From assembly GCA_025617745.1 (NCBI GenBank), contig CM046873.1, positions 30,083,410 through 30,147,409 on the forward strand: a DNA stretch of 64,000 nt. The letters are read 5' to 3'. The notes beneath the pieces were generated by a model that saw only the letters and a program-made list of their open reading frames with translations, was not told the DNA's origin and ran no database searches. Source of the DNA: Heliocidaris erythrogramma (lineage: Eukaryota > Echinodermata > Echinoidea > Camarodonta > Echinometridae). Positions 1 through 13,800 of the stretch are shown here, in pieces. Every line of letters starts with the position of its first letter. The stretch's first letter is position 1. Both the position numbers and the translations under genes were made by a program.

Positions 1-361
1 TTCATCAAAATAATACCATACACGAAGTTAAGAGTGAGGCAACAGACTAACATTAAGACTGACGCTAGTGAAGGAAGAGAAATAAGTGAAGAGGAGATGA
101 CAAAATAGGCTCTGAAAAATGTGTAAGATGTTATGGGACATCGTCTGCTTAGACAGGACTGGTCCATGGTGTGTCGTCACATATCTCAGCAGCGTTTGAG
201 GAGCTCTTCAGCTGCTATATCGGGGGCTGTATTTTACCGTTTTATAATTGATAATAATCATTACTTCAAATGTTTCCAAGCGTTGAATTTGGATAACCTT
301 GTTTAATTTATGCCATCTATGCAATAATAAGTATTAAGCCAATATTTAAAATCATTAAAGT

Positions 362-470
362 TCTACTTTAACCCTCATTACCAAGTCCCTCGGAGAGGGC
401 TTAAAGCCGTCCCTGGTTGCTTGCTAGAAGCATACGCATCCTTCCTTAGTGGGCAAAATAAACCAACAAA
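362..470 (+). repeat. SINE body fragment
   Basis: This stretch resembles, in the opposite orientation, the body of the tRNA-headed SINE at 35918-36084: both carry CCTCATTA, CAAGTC, a GAGGGCTTA/GAGGACTTA block and AGCCGT in the same order. The tRNA-like head is absent here. Confidence 0.5.
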
Positions 471-2436
471 CCATTTCAGTATTGACTCTTTATGGGATGA
501 TATTTATCAACAAACTGTGATGAAAATATGCATGAATCTGAGATCAAGAGCCATGATCTGCTCAATCTTTTATTTCACTTAGGTGAATGATAGATCAAAG
601 AAAGATGATGTGTGGAAATGGGTAAGTATATAATGAAAATCAAGTGAATTACGTCATTAGTATTTGAAGTGGTAATAATGTTAGGGCTATTTCGTAGATG
701 ATTTAGCTAGTAATGCTGCTGTACATGGAGCTGTCCTATGCAAAGGCTATGTCAGTGAACTTATTTTGGTGAGGATGGTTCCGTAATGCTTGTATTTCAT
801 TTCATTTCATGGCCTTTCAGAGATGTAGACAAATGCTTGGATAGTACCTTCTCTCATGATTACTGTGGCAGACATCACAAATTTGATATTGTGCATTATG
901 GAAAGCTCGTTCACATATGACGCAGTATAGTGCAACAGGTTTCTTTTAATATATTCAAGGAATAATTTAACTGGTATATAGCATGCATGTAGCAATTTGC
1001 TATGGGTATGATTGCTGCACAAATTTACAGCAGTTTGCTACGTTGATTTATGTAGAATTTTAAAGTAGTCACCCGAAGAGTCAAAAGTGTTTTGAATTGC
1101 TCAAAAAATCATATCATTGCGAACGGGAAGCTTTACTGATTTGGTATAACAACTTCCCTGCAGTTCCCTGGTCAAGATATGTTTGGGGCCCGTAGTAATC
1201 ATCTTTCAAAAATGGTATTTGTGAGATCCAGATTTTCTGCCTTCAGCAGTCCTCCGTCGAGGGTCGCGATGCGTGACGTCACAAGCTTGGCAACATAATG
1301 GGAGCTGCTGGCTAGGCGCGCCGCATGCATTGAAAACACACGCAAGTGACACAATTTACTCATTGATTTTTCGAGACTTAGAGATCAAAATGTAGGTTGA
1401 CGAGGAAATTGAGCTCAATGTGGACATACAAAAATTGGTGAAGAAAGTGATTCAGTGTATAGAACAGTGATGATGATGATGGGGAGGTAGAAGAGATTGA
1501 AGAAGGAGAAGAAGAAGAACTGGGCGATGGTAGAAATCCTCCACAAGCCTACCAGCACGAACCAGAGCCACGGCCACAGGTGGGGGAAGAGGACAGAAAG
1601 AAGATATCCAAAAATCACTCTAAAAATGCTAGAAAACAAAGTAACATTGGGATTCGGTACTGAAAGTCTAAATCTGAAATAGCAAATGTGATGACAACTT
1701 TTTAACAATCCCTGCAGCTGTCTGACAGTCTGAGTGAGTCTGATTATTCTCTAAAAAATACGAAAGCAAAGAAATCAGTCACAAGACGTGCAGGCCCTGT
1801 GAACTCGACTGCACAAACCGCGATAGCCGATACTAAGCTGAAGTTGTCAAACTCGCGAATTGGTTTATAGCTTATTATTGCTTCATAAAAGTTGAAATTA
1901 TCATGCAGATATATTCTATAACGTTTCAAGATGACACACTCCGGAGTGGTATGTCAAATGATATCGAATAATTAATGTGAAAGAGCGACAATAAAGAGCA
2001 GAGGAAAACAAACGTGTGGTAAACAAACGAGAGTAAACCGGCTGCGTGCGCACCTGGCTATATCTGCCGAGGCTGTGACGTCACGATTCAGACCTCACTA
2101 CGACCGTTGTTTGGCTTGGTTTGGGGGTCATAGAAGGGTCTTTAAATCAGCACATCATTTGTGTTTTTCAAGTTGAAATCTTTCCATCCATATATAATTT
2201 TGTCACTAATTCTCAGTTGTCGTGAATTTTTTTTGGTACTACTTTAAACAAAATACCTACCTGCTGACTGAAATTACTATTCAAATTTCAGTAGATAAAT
2301 TATTCCCGATATGTAAATAAATTGCAAGTGAGGACGAAAAAATGTATGTGTAGCTGTGCGCAACCGAGGTCTTACACGTACTCACTTATAAATCTGTGTG
2401 TGCCGTGTTGTAAGATACAGAAATATGAAGCACATA

Positions 2437-2575
2437 ACAGGGGAGTGTTTCATCAAGCGTTTTGTCAGTGATTTTTACTGACAACTGTTATAAGCTACTG
2501 GAATCCTTGCAATTGATTGGCTGAGAGCAAATTGTCAGTTAAACAAAACACTTGATGAAACGCTCCACTGGTATT
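2437..2575. mobile_element. Short MITE, family A copy 1
   Basis: About 135 bp with inverted ends near GAGTGTTTCATCAAGCG and CACTTGATGAAACGCTC. The central block CTGTTATAAGCTACTG is shared with copies at 9970-10113 and 10210-10353 and, inverted and more diverged, at 36595-36745. No coding capacity. Confidence 0.8.
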
Positions 2576-4638
2576 CTGCCCCCGCGGTTCCCTGCAGCAT
2601 ATGTGAACAATGCTTACCTGCTCACTTAGTCCAAATGCCCAGAGCTATATTAAAGTCACTGGATATATGCAGTAATGAAGTGGCTCAAGCTATGAGTCAA
2701 GTGGTGTATTTGTGCTGGTGGCTTTGTGATTCCTCAGCGCTGTGTGCTTAGTGGAAGTACATTTACATGTACTCTCTCTGGCAAATATATTGCATTATTA
2801 TTTATATCGGGCCTCTCAGCTGTGCAATTCAATTTGTGTGTTTTGACTCCTCTCAATGACAGCGGGCAATATTTCCCGATGTACAGTACTGCTTCTTCCG
2901 GGAAATAACCTTATTTTCCATTGACACTGTGTACAAAGACCACAACAATTATATCTCATATTTTGTCTGGTCTTCCATCCAGGAACTTTGGGAAGTCCAT
3001 ACTACATGTATGCGCGCATTAAAACAAAGTACTCACGTATAGTACATTTGGTAGGCGTTTAAGGGCTTAAGCAATGGATACATGCTTCCAAGATTCATTC
3101 TTCTAGCCCCATCCTTGGAGGTTTTCAAGAAACATTTCAAAACTCTGCTTTTCATGCAGTGATCAAATCAACAATATTCTTTCACTGCTTTTTAAAATTT
3201 TTTAATTATTGATGTAAAGCGCTACATACAACTTATAGTTCGTAAGAGCGCTATATGTATTGTATTTGATACGCGCGTTAACAGTTTACGTCATAATTGC
3301 TTTGCTACGAGTACATGCCTGATATGAATTACCTGTAAATAGGGAGACTGACAAGCAAACAGACTTGTTTGTAATTGCTAAGATATCTAGGCATATATAC
3401 GTGACATGAATAAAACATGTAATGATAATATTTTCTGGCTGTACTTTCTGGGAATAACGCTAATATTGCCCTATAGACAGCAAAATACAGCATTCATAAG
3501 CTTGTATCATTATGGGTAATAGAAGGTAGAGGAGTTACATCGTAACAAAGGCCATAAAAGGTGCTTGCTAAAGTTAAGTGTAGAAGGAAGTGATAGTGAA
3601 ATACATGTAATGGCAAATTTTATAGGAATTTTATGTGTTTTCCATTGTATTATACCTTTTTAAAAAAAAAGGCTTAAATATGTGGAAAATTGTACTTTAC
3701 TTCATTTTTATCACTAAATCAATTGTATGTACATGTCATGCTAAACTCTAGTTTAAACCCCCTCTTGGGTTTATTAAGCGTACATGCGCATGGAATCCGA
3801 TCCAATCATAATTTTTCTTTGAGCGTGCGCATGGGCAATGTGCCCTTATTTACGCTTACAGATGGTTAAACCACCTTTGTGAATTCGGTCCTAAGAATTA
3901 ATGTGGCAACAAATGTGTTATTTAAAGTGATAGTAAGCAAACATGCTGTGAAAAACAAAAATACAATTTCTGTAACTCCTTTAATAATCATGTCATATAC
4001 ATGTACATGTTTGTTTACACAATGGATTTCAAGAACATGTCATTAACCTTACACAAGGTTTCTATATCCTATTGTACTACAGCAGCACTTGGCATGCAAT
4101 AAGTACTCTTGGCTTGAGTACAGTTAATTGTTAAAATATTGTCCTGTGGCTCTCTCAGGATGAACCTTCTGAAAAACCTGTACTATATCTGATAAGCTGT
4201 CATTACTTTTTTCAAATTCTTAACCTTGTAACCTTGTAGCAGTAGCAAATCTTTCTGCTCCTGTTCAAGTACACAAAACTCAAATGGAGGGAGTCAAAAT
4301 GACATTTACTCACAGGTTGCATCTTTGTTCTTGGCAGAAGCTTTTTGCTTGGGAGCTCTTTCTGTATTTGAGAACACAGTTCCCTTTCAGCAATTTGTTT
4401 GTCTTGTTTGTTTTCTTACCAAAGCTACATGTATTCTAAAGCTTTCAAGAGTAAATCGCTCATCACTTCTATTTATTTTATTGTTCTCACTTTACTTCAG
4501 GCTAAATGAGTAAAACCCGCAAGTATAGCTCTGCGATCCATAAAAGGAAGCCTCTTTAAAAAAAAAAAATTGAAGTGGTCAAACTGGTGTCTAAAGCAGA
4601 TTGACATTTATTGTTTTCCCTTTTTTTTTAAATTCCAG

Positions 4639-4807
4639 CTTCACCTCGAGGACTTTGTGCAGTCCCCTCAGCAGAAGGAAGTAGACTTCTTTGAAGAGCA
4701 TGCCGACGCACCCTCCAACATCACTCCAATCCCTGCAGATACAAGCAACGGCAGGTTATCTAGCGATCAAGAACTGGTGAAAGTAGAGTCAGCATCGGTC
4801 AAACATG
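4639..4807 (+). CDS. arfgap2/3: ArfGAP2/3 exon (first seen in window)
   Basis: The acceptor is aattccag and the donor is ATG|gtgaga. The exon starts in phase 0 and leaves one base. It encodes the linker after the ArfGAP domain, including VDFFEEHADAP, which resembles the DFF-x-EH segment of vertebrate ArfGAP2. The upstream ORF extension is intronic. A 27-bp transposon inverted repeat begins only 13 bp after the exon end. Confidence 0.88.
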
Positions 4808-7800
4808 GTGAGATCATATTTGTGACCAGGCACCACAAAACCACCAAAAAGCTCAGTCAATGTGTTTTTGGTTGGCATGGTCAAATTGTAGTTTTGGATA
4901 TTTCCTGAAAGAATATACTTTTTTCTAAGTACAGTCAAACCTGTCTATAGCGGCCACCGAAGGGAAACGGAAAAAGTGGCCGCTATAGACAGGTGGCCGC
5001 TATAGACAGGTCGGCGGCCATTTTTATTTTTTTGCACATACACTGTTACACGCAACAAAGTTAGTGTACATGCATCCATATATATCACTTAGGAAAACAA
5101 GCTATAGATCAACAGATTTGACGTATGACATGTCATATGATATATAAATGTTAAAATAATATGCTTTGTTGTCAATAAATGAGAAAAACAATAGATATAC
5201 GAGCAATCTGTCATGTCTGTGTAAAATGAATTTTCCCTCAAATTACCACGTACGTACCACCCGCGGTAGACTGCTTTTCTTGATTTTTATAGTCTAAAAA
5301 CGATGTCTAATCATGCTTTTGCTTCCTGTCAAAAAATTACAATAATAAGTTTATCTTTTGAATAAAATCGTGCAATCAATTTTCATTCAATAAATATTTG
5401 CCTTTTGAATGGTTTAAAAGAAGTTTTAACTGTTTTTGAGAACAGACGATAGAACTAGAAGGTGCTCGCTTGCATTCGTCGAAAGTGCGAACGTCGACAA
5501 TGGCCTGGATCGCCGGTGGACGATCCGAGTCGAGTTTTCATGCCGTTTTTCAGCAGGACAATCTCTCGTACATGAAATCGTTATTATTGATCTTTAAAAA
5601 AAATAATACTTGGGTAGTATTTTATTATTTTCACTTTCTAAAAAAAATCACTCTTTTATTATTTTTTTCAAAAGTTTTAACGCTTTAAATTTTTTTTTTA
5701 TAAATCTTTTAAAAATAAAAAATTATATTAAAGTGTACGAGCCTGTGCTATTGCGCAATAGCGATCAATATCAATGCAATGCCGACCGCTATAGCTTAGG
5801 AGAACAATACAACTAAAGTGTAGGGGATTGCAGCTGGATGGTGCTAAACGAACAATACTCGTGCTTAATTCTTACTAAAAAGACTTTTAATCTCTAATTA
5901 GTCGGCAATGTGGTGAAACTATTAGATCTTCATGGCCATTGTAGAATCTATTCACAACGTTTGTGTGAGAGTGTGACTGAGCTAGGACTCGGTAAACACA
6001 TCGCGCCTATGGCAAAAACTACTTTTTTGTGCATGAAGCTACGGCTCGACTCGATAATAGTGGCCGCTATACGCGGTCAGATATTGTCCGAGGGATACAT
6101 AATGGGTGGCCGCTGGCCGCGTTAGGCAGGTGACCGCTATATGCAGGGTCTACAACACAGTAATTTCCTGCGGGGGATTTTTTGGTGGCCGCTATAAGCA
6201 GGTGGCCGCTATAGACAGGTGGCCGCTAAGACAGGTTTGACTGTAATCTAAAAATTGGAGGCACCAAACAAGCTAAAAGTGGTATTTTTGACAGTTTTTT
6301 TATTAGACTTATGTGTGTCTTCTATGGATTTTGTTGTATTACTTTTCTGAATACTCGTCTCATTTTGATTGCCCATGAATTTTAAATAGAGTAAGTTCTT
6401 GCATTGATACTTGTGCACTATGTTGAACAGGATATGACTATTTTGTATGCCAAGTTTTAGGACATTCTGATAATCCCTTCATAGAAATTTTAATTGAGAT
6501 CTAATCCTCCTTTTGTCACCTTAGCACAACACCTTTCAAGTCAGAGAGCTTCAATAGACTGCAAACTTTAAACCCTTATTTCTCAGAAGTAACATTATGA
6601 GGGACTGTGCATTCTTCTATTTGTATTGTGAGTTAGGAACATCCAATGCTAATGAGTTATATATCATTTTAAAGCTGAGAATCTGCTCTATTAGAATCAG
6701 ACCTTAACTAAAAATTCATATCTGGCGACTTATTGGTGGTTTTGTGGTGCCTGGTCACATTTACTATGTCGATGGCATGTACAGCTTCATGGGTCTTAAT
6801 TTCTACCTAAGGCCATCTGACTATAGGGACCCCTGTCACATAGTATTTACAGTATAAGCTGTCTGCAATGGCTAAATTGTATGTTTCGCAGTGTTGCCAC
6901 AGCTAAAAATCGGAATTATGCCATGTCACGTCCCAAATTATGCTAAATTGAGAAAAATTATGCTAGATCCATTTGAAGCGTAACTCAGGCGCCTGGGAAC
7001 GATTTTCAGTCCAAAATTCTCTTGACAAGCAAAAAAAAAAAAAGGTCCGCAACATTTTAGTGTCTCCTTTTCAGTCCAAAATTCTCTGACAAGCAAAAAA
7101 AAAAAAAAAAGGGTCCTCAGCTTTAGATTTCTGTTCTTAAAAGCAAATTCTCTATTTAAAGTCCGAAATTCAGAATTATGCTAGATCCTACTGAAAATGT
7201 GCCAGATTTGGCCAAATTATGCCAGGAATAATGCTAGAGGGTCAAAATTATGCTAAAAAGCATAATTATGCTAGATGTGGCAACCTTGATGTTTCTCATG
7301 GGTGGCCTTTATAGGGTGTGACAAAGACATGGTCGTTTGAGTGATTGAATTTGTAGGTGGGTAGGATCTGATGGATGGGTGGGTACATGTAGGTGTTAAG
7401 TTTATCAAAGTCAGGTTGTCCAGTGATCAAGAACAGACTCAGTCAGTGTACAGGCAGCATCAATGAAACCTGGTGAAGTCTTGTTTGCTATTTCCCTGGA
7501 ATACAACAAGGACATGTTATATTCCTGTGAATGAATGAGTGAGGGGTTTCAAGTTTTTGGTTGGGTGGATGGATGGGTAGGTGTTATTCAAAGGCATGTT
7601 GTTGAGTGATCAAGAGCGGAGTCAGTCATTGTACACGCAGCATCAGTGAAATTGTGTGAGATCATGTTTGATACTTTGTTGCATACAGTATATGTGTTAT
7701 ACGGACATAGTATTCTGGATTAGTGAGTGATGGAAGGATGTGCGGATGAGTAGTTAGTTGTTCAGTCGAACAAGGCCGGGTTTTCCAAGTGACAAGGAAG

Positions 7801-10800
7801 AGAATCTGCTAATGCTTCAGTCAAACATGGTAGATCTGTTTTTTGAACAGAGATGCTCCTGAATTATCAAATACTATTTTATGTTTCTTGTTGTTATACC
7901 CCTTTACAGCTGAAGAAGAAGAAGAAACACCTGGTGCACCCAACGTTGATGCAGCCCTGAGTACGTCGCCCTCTCAGGTCAAGGTTGAGCCAAGGAAACC
8001 CACCATCGGACAGAGGAAACCAGCTAGTGCTAAGAAAGGGGTAAGAGTAGCCTACTAGTGTGCTGTGATGCATCCAATTAGAGTTCAGGATTCATTTGGG
8101 GTGCCAATGGTGATGGTTTTTGTGATTATTATTGAAATGGTGATAATTCATATGAAGGAATTGCTGTAACTATTTTGAGCTCCTTCTGAATTTAAGGGGG
8201 GGGGGGGGGGCTGCATCTCAGCAGGATATGACCAATATTTGCTGCAAAATTTTCACAGACCACAAGAATCTTTTAAATGATGTGAATCCATTCTCACTTT
8301 CTTTATTGTTTACTTTTTTTTTTTGCACATTTCATGCATAAACCTACATTTCTATTGATAATCCAATTAAAAGGTCTTGGAAATGAGATTTTTGTTGGAA
8401 AATATAAGCCTTACAAAGTTTCATACAAAGAAAACATTGACAATGATTGTAAATCTGTATGATAGTGACGATGATGGTGATGGTGATGATGGTGATGGTG
8501 ATGGTAATGGTGATGATGGTGATGGTGATGATGGTGATAATGGTGGATGGTGATAATGGTGGATGGTGATGGTGATGAAGATGGTGATGGTGGTGGTGAT
8601 GATGATGGTGGTGGTGATGGTGATTATGATAGTAATAATGATGATGGTTATAGTGATGATGATGACAGTGATGGTGATGATGATGATGGTGATGATGATG
8701 ATGACAATAAATATCTCTTCATTGTGATCCTACCCATCAGCTTGGAGTGAAGAAGGGCAAAGGTCTTGGAGCCCAGAAGGTGAAGGCAAACTTTGATGAT
8801 ATCGAATCCCAAGCCCAGCAGCAGGACAAGATGAGGGAAGAGAACGCAAAGATTATGGAGCTTCAGAAGGCTAAGACAAAGGAGGAGGAAGAAGCAAGGA
8901 TGTGAGTCACTCTTTTATTCTCTTGCCTTCTCTTGCCTTTTGTGGAAGTTATTCCAGTTTACTTTGTTTTTTTTCTTATTATTTCATTAGACTTTAAAGG
9001 GACAAATTATCCCCCTCAAATAAAAATTGAACACATGGGTATATTGTTGAAAGATATGATATTGCCCCTATCCCTCCTCTTATAAAAGCCAATAAACATA
9101 TATCTGGGACATTCAAATGGTTAACAATTTAAAAGTATAAAGGTGTAAGGAATATGTTGTGTGAACCCCCCTCCCCCGATATTAATCAGTTAATTCAGAG
9201 TTAAAGCGTAACAGATTATTGTGTCAGAGGTCAGAGGTCAGAGAGACTGATTTACATGTACATGAAGATAATAAGTTTCTTTTTTCATCATTGTCTTGGG
9301 CATCAATGTGTCTTGATAGAAGGACATGTTGGGAGATGAAGAAACAAGAAGAGAAACCGAAGAAAGGAGACCTTAAAGCAAAACAAATGAGTAGTATACA
9401 TGAAAGTAACGAGTTCTGTTTTGTTGATGTGATGTTTTTAGGGCATCAATGCGCCTTGCGTACAAGGACATGTCTGTGGAGATGAAGAAGCAAGAAGAGA
9501 AGCTGAAGAAAGAGGATCCGAACAAGGCTAAACAGATGGAACGTCTTGGAATGGGATACACTGGTAGAGGGTAAGTTTGTGATCTTAAGATTTCCTGTTC
9601 TCTCATTTTTCTTTCTCCTTTCCCTTCTTCTGCCTCGTTCTCCTTTGCCCACTCTTTCTTCTTCTCCTCCACCTCCATTTTATGTGCTTCCAGAATCCGG
9701 CTTGTGATCAGGCCTTCCTTTTGTATTTCATTTTCAATAAAATTATTTGTAGAGGAATTTGTGGCTGATTGAAAATATATTCTGGAATGATCCCTAATTG
9801 TATAAACAGGGCATTGTTTTTTTCCTTCCGCCTCTCTTAGAATTACTGCAGACGATTTCTGTGTGAATCATAGAGTATGCTACTAAACAGTCTTGACTTT
9901 GATAATGCATTTAGACCCTTGTATAAAGACTGCATGAGAGGAACAAGAAGTGTGGTTTTATTAGGCATATGGGGAATGTTACATCAAGTGTTTTGTCATT
10001 GAATTTAAACGACAACTGTTATAAGCTCCTGAAATCCTTGCACCGGATTGGCTGAGAGCAAATTTGTTGGTAAAAATCACAGACAAGACACTTGATGAAA
10101 CCCTCCCATGGTCTCTACATACATGTTCCTTTAACCCATTGTTTGCAGGAACCGAGTGGTCCCTGTATTAAGTCTATGGGACTGAGAGAATCCGGTAGTC
10201 ATCGGGTTAACCTAGGTAGCGTTTCATCAAGTGTTTTGTCAGTGATTTTTACCGACAACTGTTATAAGCTACTGAAATCCTTGCATCTGATTGGCTGAGG
10301 GCAAATTTGTTGGTAAAAATTACTGACAAAACACTTGATGAAACGCTCCCCTGGTTTCAATGAGAGATGTTATATTTCTCAATGGAAGCACTCAATGTCG
10401 TCTTTATATAGACAGGTAGACACTACAGCAAGTTTCACTGTATTTATCGTTTCCTTTAACCTGTTTAATCCCAATTTTCTTTGCTGTTTGTTCCCAACAC
10501 AGTGGAGTATCACATTCGGCAATGAACGACATGCAGACCATTGAACAGGTGAATCCAGTCAAGTCAGGTGGTGGCAGCAGCCGGTCTAGATCAAGAGATT
10601 TCTTTGACGAATACGACTCGGGCTTCTCACGCAATTCATCTTCTTCATCATCAAGGTATGCGAAGTGTGGTTTAGAGGGTGTGAATGAAAAGTACATTTT
10701 GTTGAAGAAGTACCAACATGGAACTAGGTACAGGTGGTGATGTTGAAATCTGCATGCATTGAAATACACACATGGGACTATGAATAAGGGGTGTTGCTGA

Positions 10801-13800
10801 AAGCTGCATATGTTGAGGTCCCCAAACATTTGAATGATAATTATAGCAACATTTCAGAGATTTTTCGATGAATACTTCTCTAGCTTCGTATACCGTTTGT
10901 ATTCCTCATCATCAAGGCATGTCAAAATGTAGTTTAGAAGGTGTGAATGCATGCGTTGAAAAGTACCATTGTGGATTTGCAGAAATGGAATTATGTATTT
11001 GGGGTATTGCTGAAGTCTTCATGCAATGAAATACACCAACATGTATATGCACACATCGGACTGTGTATAAGGGGTGTTGCTGAAATATGCATGTATTGAG
11101 AAACACCACCATAGATATGCACACATGGGTCAATGTATACAGGGTGTTGCTGAAGTATGCATGATGGGGCTGTAGGTTTTTTTTTTCTCATCTAGAATAG
11201 TTACGCCTTCTATTACATTTGTTCTTCCAAACTTTTCTTTGTATCTCTTTGCAGGGGGTACAAGGACTCCAGCTCCACCTCATTCTGGAGTGACGATAAG
11301 GACGAAGAGAAGACCGATTCTACCTGGGACATCATCGACAAGAGTGAGACGAGGCAGAGCAGTTACGATAGCATAGCTCCTCTTGAATCCAAGTAATTGC
11401 TTACAGTTATCATTTGAACGGCTTTCAGAGAGAAAAGAGGGAGTAGCGAATGGCATTTGCTTTGAATGGATTTTGCTGAATGCTTATCAATACCTTTACT
11501 TGCACAGTTCTCTCATTCCCTCTCTCTCTCTCTCTTACTCATTTTTCTTTTCTGTTGCCACTTTCACATGTCTTTCTTTCTCTCATCTTCTTGAATTTCT
11601 CCTTCACTTTCTGTCTCACTGTTTTCTCTTATGTACTTTTCATCTTGTCCCTTTCTTCCATTTTTTAAAATTCACTTTCTTTGCTTCAATGCTTTATCGG
11701 AAAATGGTGTTGAAGAGAGTCCTACTAAAGCTCTTTCGTCTTGCACTCATCACAGTATACCTTAAGAATGATCAGAAAGCATAGTAGAAACCATGAACTC
11801 TAAAAGAATTAAGCGAGCTGCCTGAAACTAATGGGAAATTAGGCTTAGTCCCAGCCAGTTTTGTAATAACTGGAGCTAAAATAATATGAGCGTCCTCACA
11901 GACTCTTTCTGTGTTCACAGAACAGGATCAGTGTGCTGAATGTATGTGGTTTCGAGCATGCGCAGATATGTTAAGATCCTCGCTCGGCTGAGAACTTTGA
12001 ACCAAGATGAACAGTATTGATCAGCGCACTCTTGACAGTTAAGTAAGTGGAGAGTGAGAACAGAAATGGCATTGTCTGCCATGTTTTAACGAGCGCAGGG
12101 GTTGTGACCGCGCACTAGCCTAGCGGTTCCGAATAGAGGAAGGTACGTGCTGATTTACACTATCTACCAGTCTTTGAGTCGTACGCCCTATGTACCGAGC
12201 CTCAAATCTGCGCTTGAATTCATAGATAACATTGCTAATCTGCGTAATAGGGAGGACATCTTTACTGACAAACAAGATCATTCTATGCGTGGTAAATCCC
12301 ACGCGTGGCTCAACGGTAGGGAAAGTGCTGCATACAGCTTGCTTAACCAGTTTCTCAAACTTTTGGGATGCTTTCCCTCGCCACGGCAGTTTGAGATAGA
12401 CGGGACTTTTGTTTGGCCCGAAGAGAGGCGTCTGTGCCAGTTCGTTCAATTTCCGCGAGAAGTGGAATTCCATAATGTGGTCGAATTTCCGTGCAGGATA
12501 TCCTTGACACTGCTTTCTATTTTCTGCCACTCCCTGACTTAGTTCCATTTCATCTTTTACGGTTCTCCCTCACACTTTTTCTGCTTTATCCATCCTTTCT
12601 TTCTCTGACACCTTTCTTTGTTGTTGATATTTCATCCATTTTCTTCCTCTCATCCATTTTATTCTCTACTTGGATCTCATTTTCTCCCCCCCCCCCCCTG
12701 CTCAGTGTGTAGAAATCTCTTTGCAATGCTAGCTTTCATTTTCATTCACGCTGCCTTCCTCTCCTTCACCTATACTTTTATATTATTTTTTTGTAGCTCA
12801 GTTTGTATCATTACCTGCTCATGTATAGCCCAAAAATAGAGAAAAAAAAAATAAGTATATATATATATATTAACTATTATACCCGCATAGTATGCTCATA
12901 TTATTTTCATTTCCATGATTATTATTGGCGCATTGCATATCAGGAAGAAATTATGTTTTTACCCTGTTTTCAACTTTAAAAAGAAATAAAATCATTGATA
13001 CTGATTTTGTAATTGAATATCTGTACTTACGTGTTCATATCACTGCCAAGTTTGGAATATGTGTTCTACTTGGCATCTGAAAGCTGTGATTAATAAGTGT
13101 GATCATCCAATTAGAAAACACCAATAAGTATGACCGTCCAATTAAAAAACACAATTCACGTTACATTTGGAGTGGTTTTGAATTACATCTTAAGCTACTG
13201 TTCTCTTACTACATGTGTGAGGTAAATGAGTTTTATTTACAACTTTGCACACATATGAAAGTACCTAAATACAGTATAAAAACTTAAGAAGTAACATACA
13301 TACTGCCAACCCTGCAAATGTTCAGTTACTCATGTATACCTGCCAACTGTCCCTATTTAACAGGGACAATCCCAATTTTTGTTAAAAGAAAAGGCCACTT
13401 CTACCACTGTGTCCCTATTTTTGGAGAAATCTGTCTGTAGTAATGTATAGGAAACTCAGAAATGTCCCTATTTTCAGCCTCTGCCTTGTCATTTGTCCCT
13501 ATTTCTTGGGTTTCAGGGTTGGCAGGTCTGCTCATGTTACATTATTTTAAAAAATGAATGTAACAAGAGTAACGGAACATTTGCAGGGTTGGCAGAAAGT
13601 ATGTTTCTTATTCTGAAGATTTTGAACTGTACTCTAATATGCGTGCATTGTTGTGACTAAAATTCATTTAACTAACACCTGTAGTAAAAAAACAGGAGCT
13701 TAAGAGATAACTCAAATCCTCTCCAAAAGTAACGTGAGTAACCATGGAATTGCCCAGGAGATGATTGTAAAACGGGAATGTTCAGACAAATTTATTGTCT

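Larger units (their letters stand above)
1..4638. other. Upstream intron or gene interior, no coding exon recognised
   Basis: AT-rich DNA with short ORFs only. The missing ArfGAP zinc-finger exons were looked for by eye and not found. It holds a SINE body (about 362-470), two GC-richer spots with TGACGTCA (1274, 2076), and a MITE (2437-2575). A partly self-complementary stretch at 3752-3890 is flanked by GTTTAAACC and GGTTAAACC. Upstream exons are expected to the left of the window. Confidence 0.6.

Noticed and set aside
8547-8750. Asp/Gly-rich ORF
   Set aside because: It is a reading of the GATGGT microsatellite; the real exon starts at 8741 in an ArfGAP frame.
12147-12542. + strand ORF of 131 residues
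   Set aside because: Shadow of the Penelope-like sequence on the - strand.
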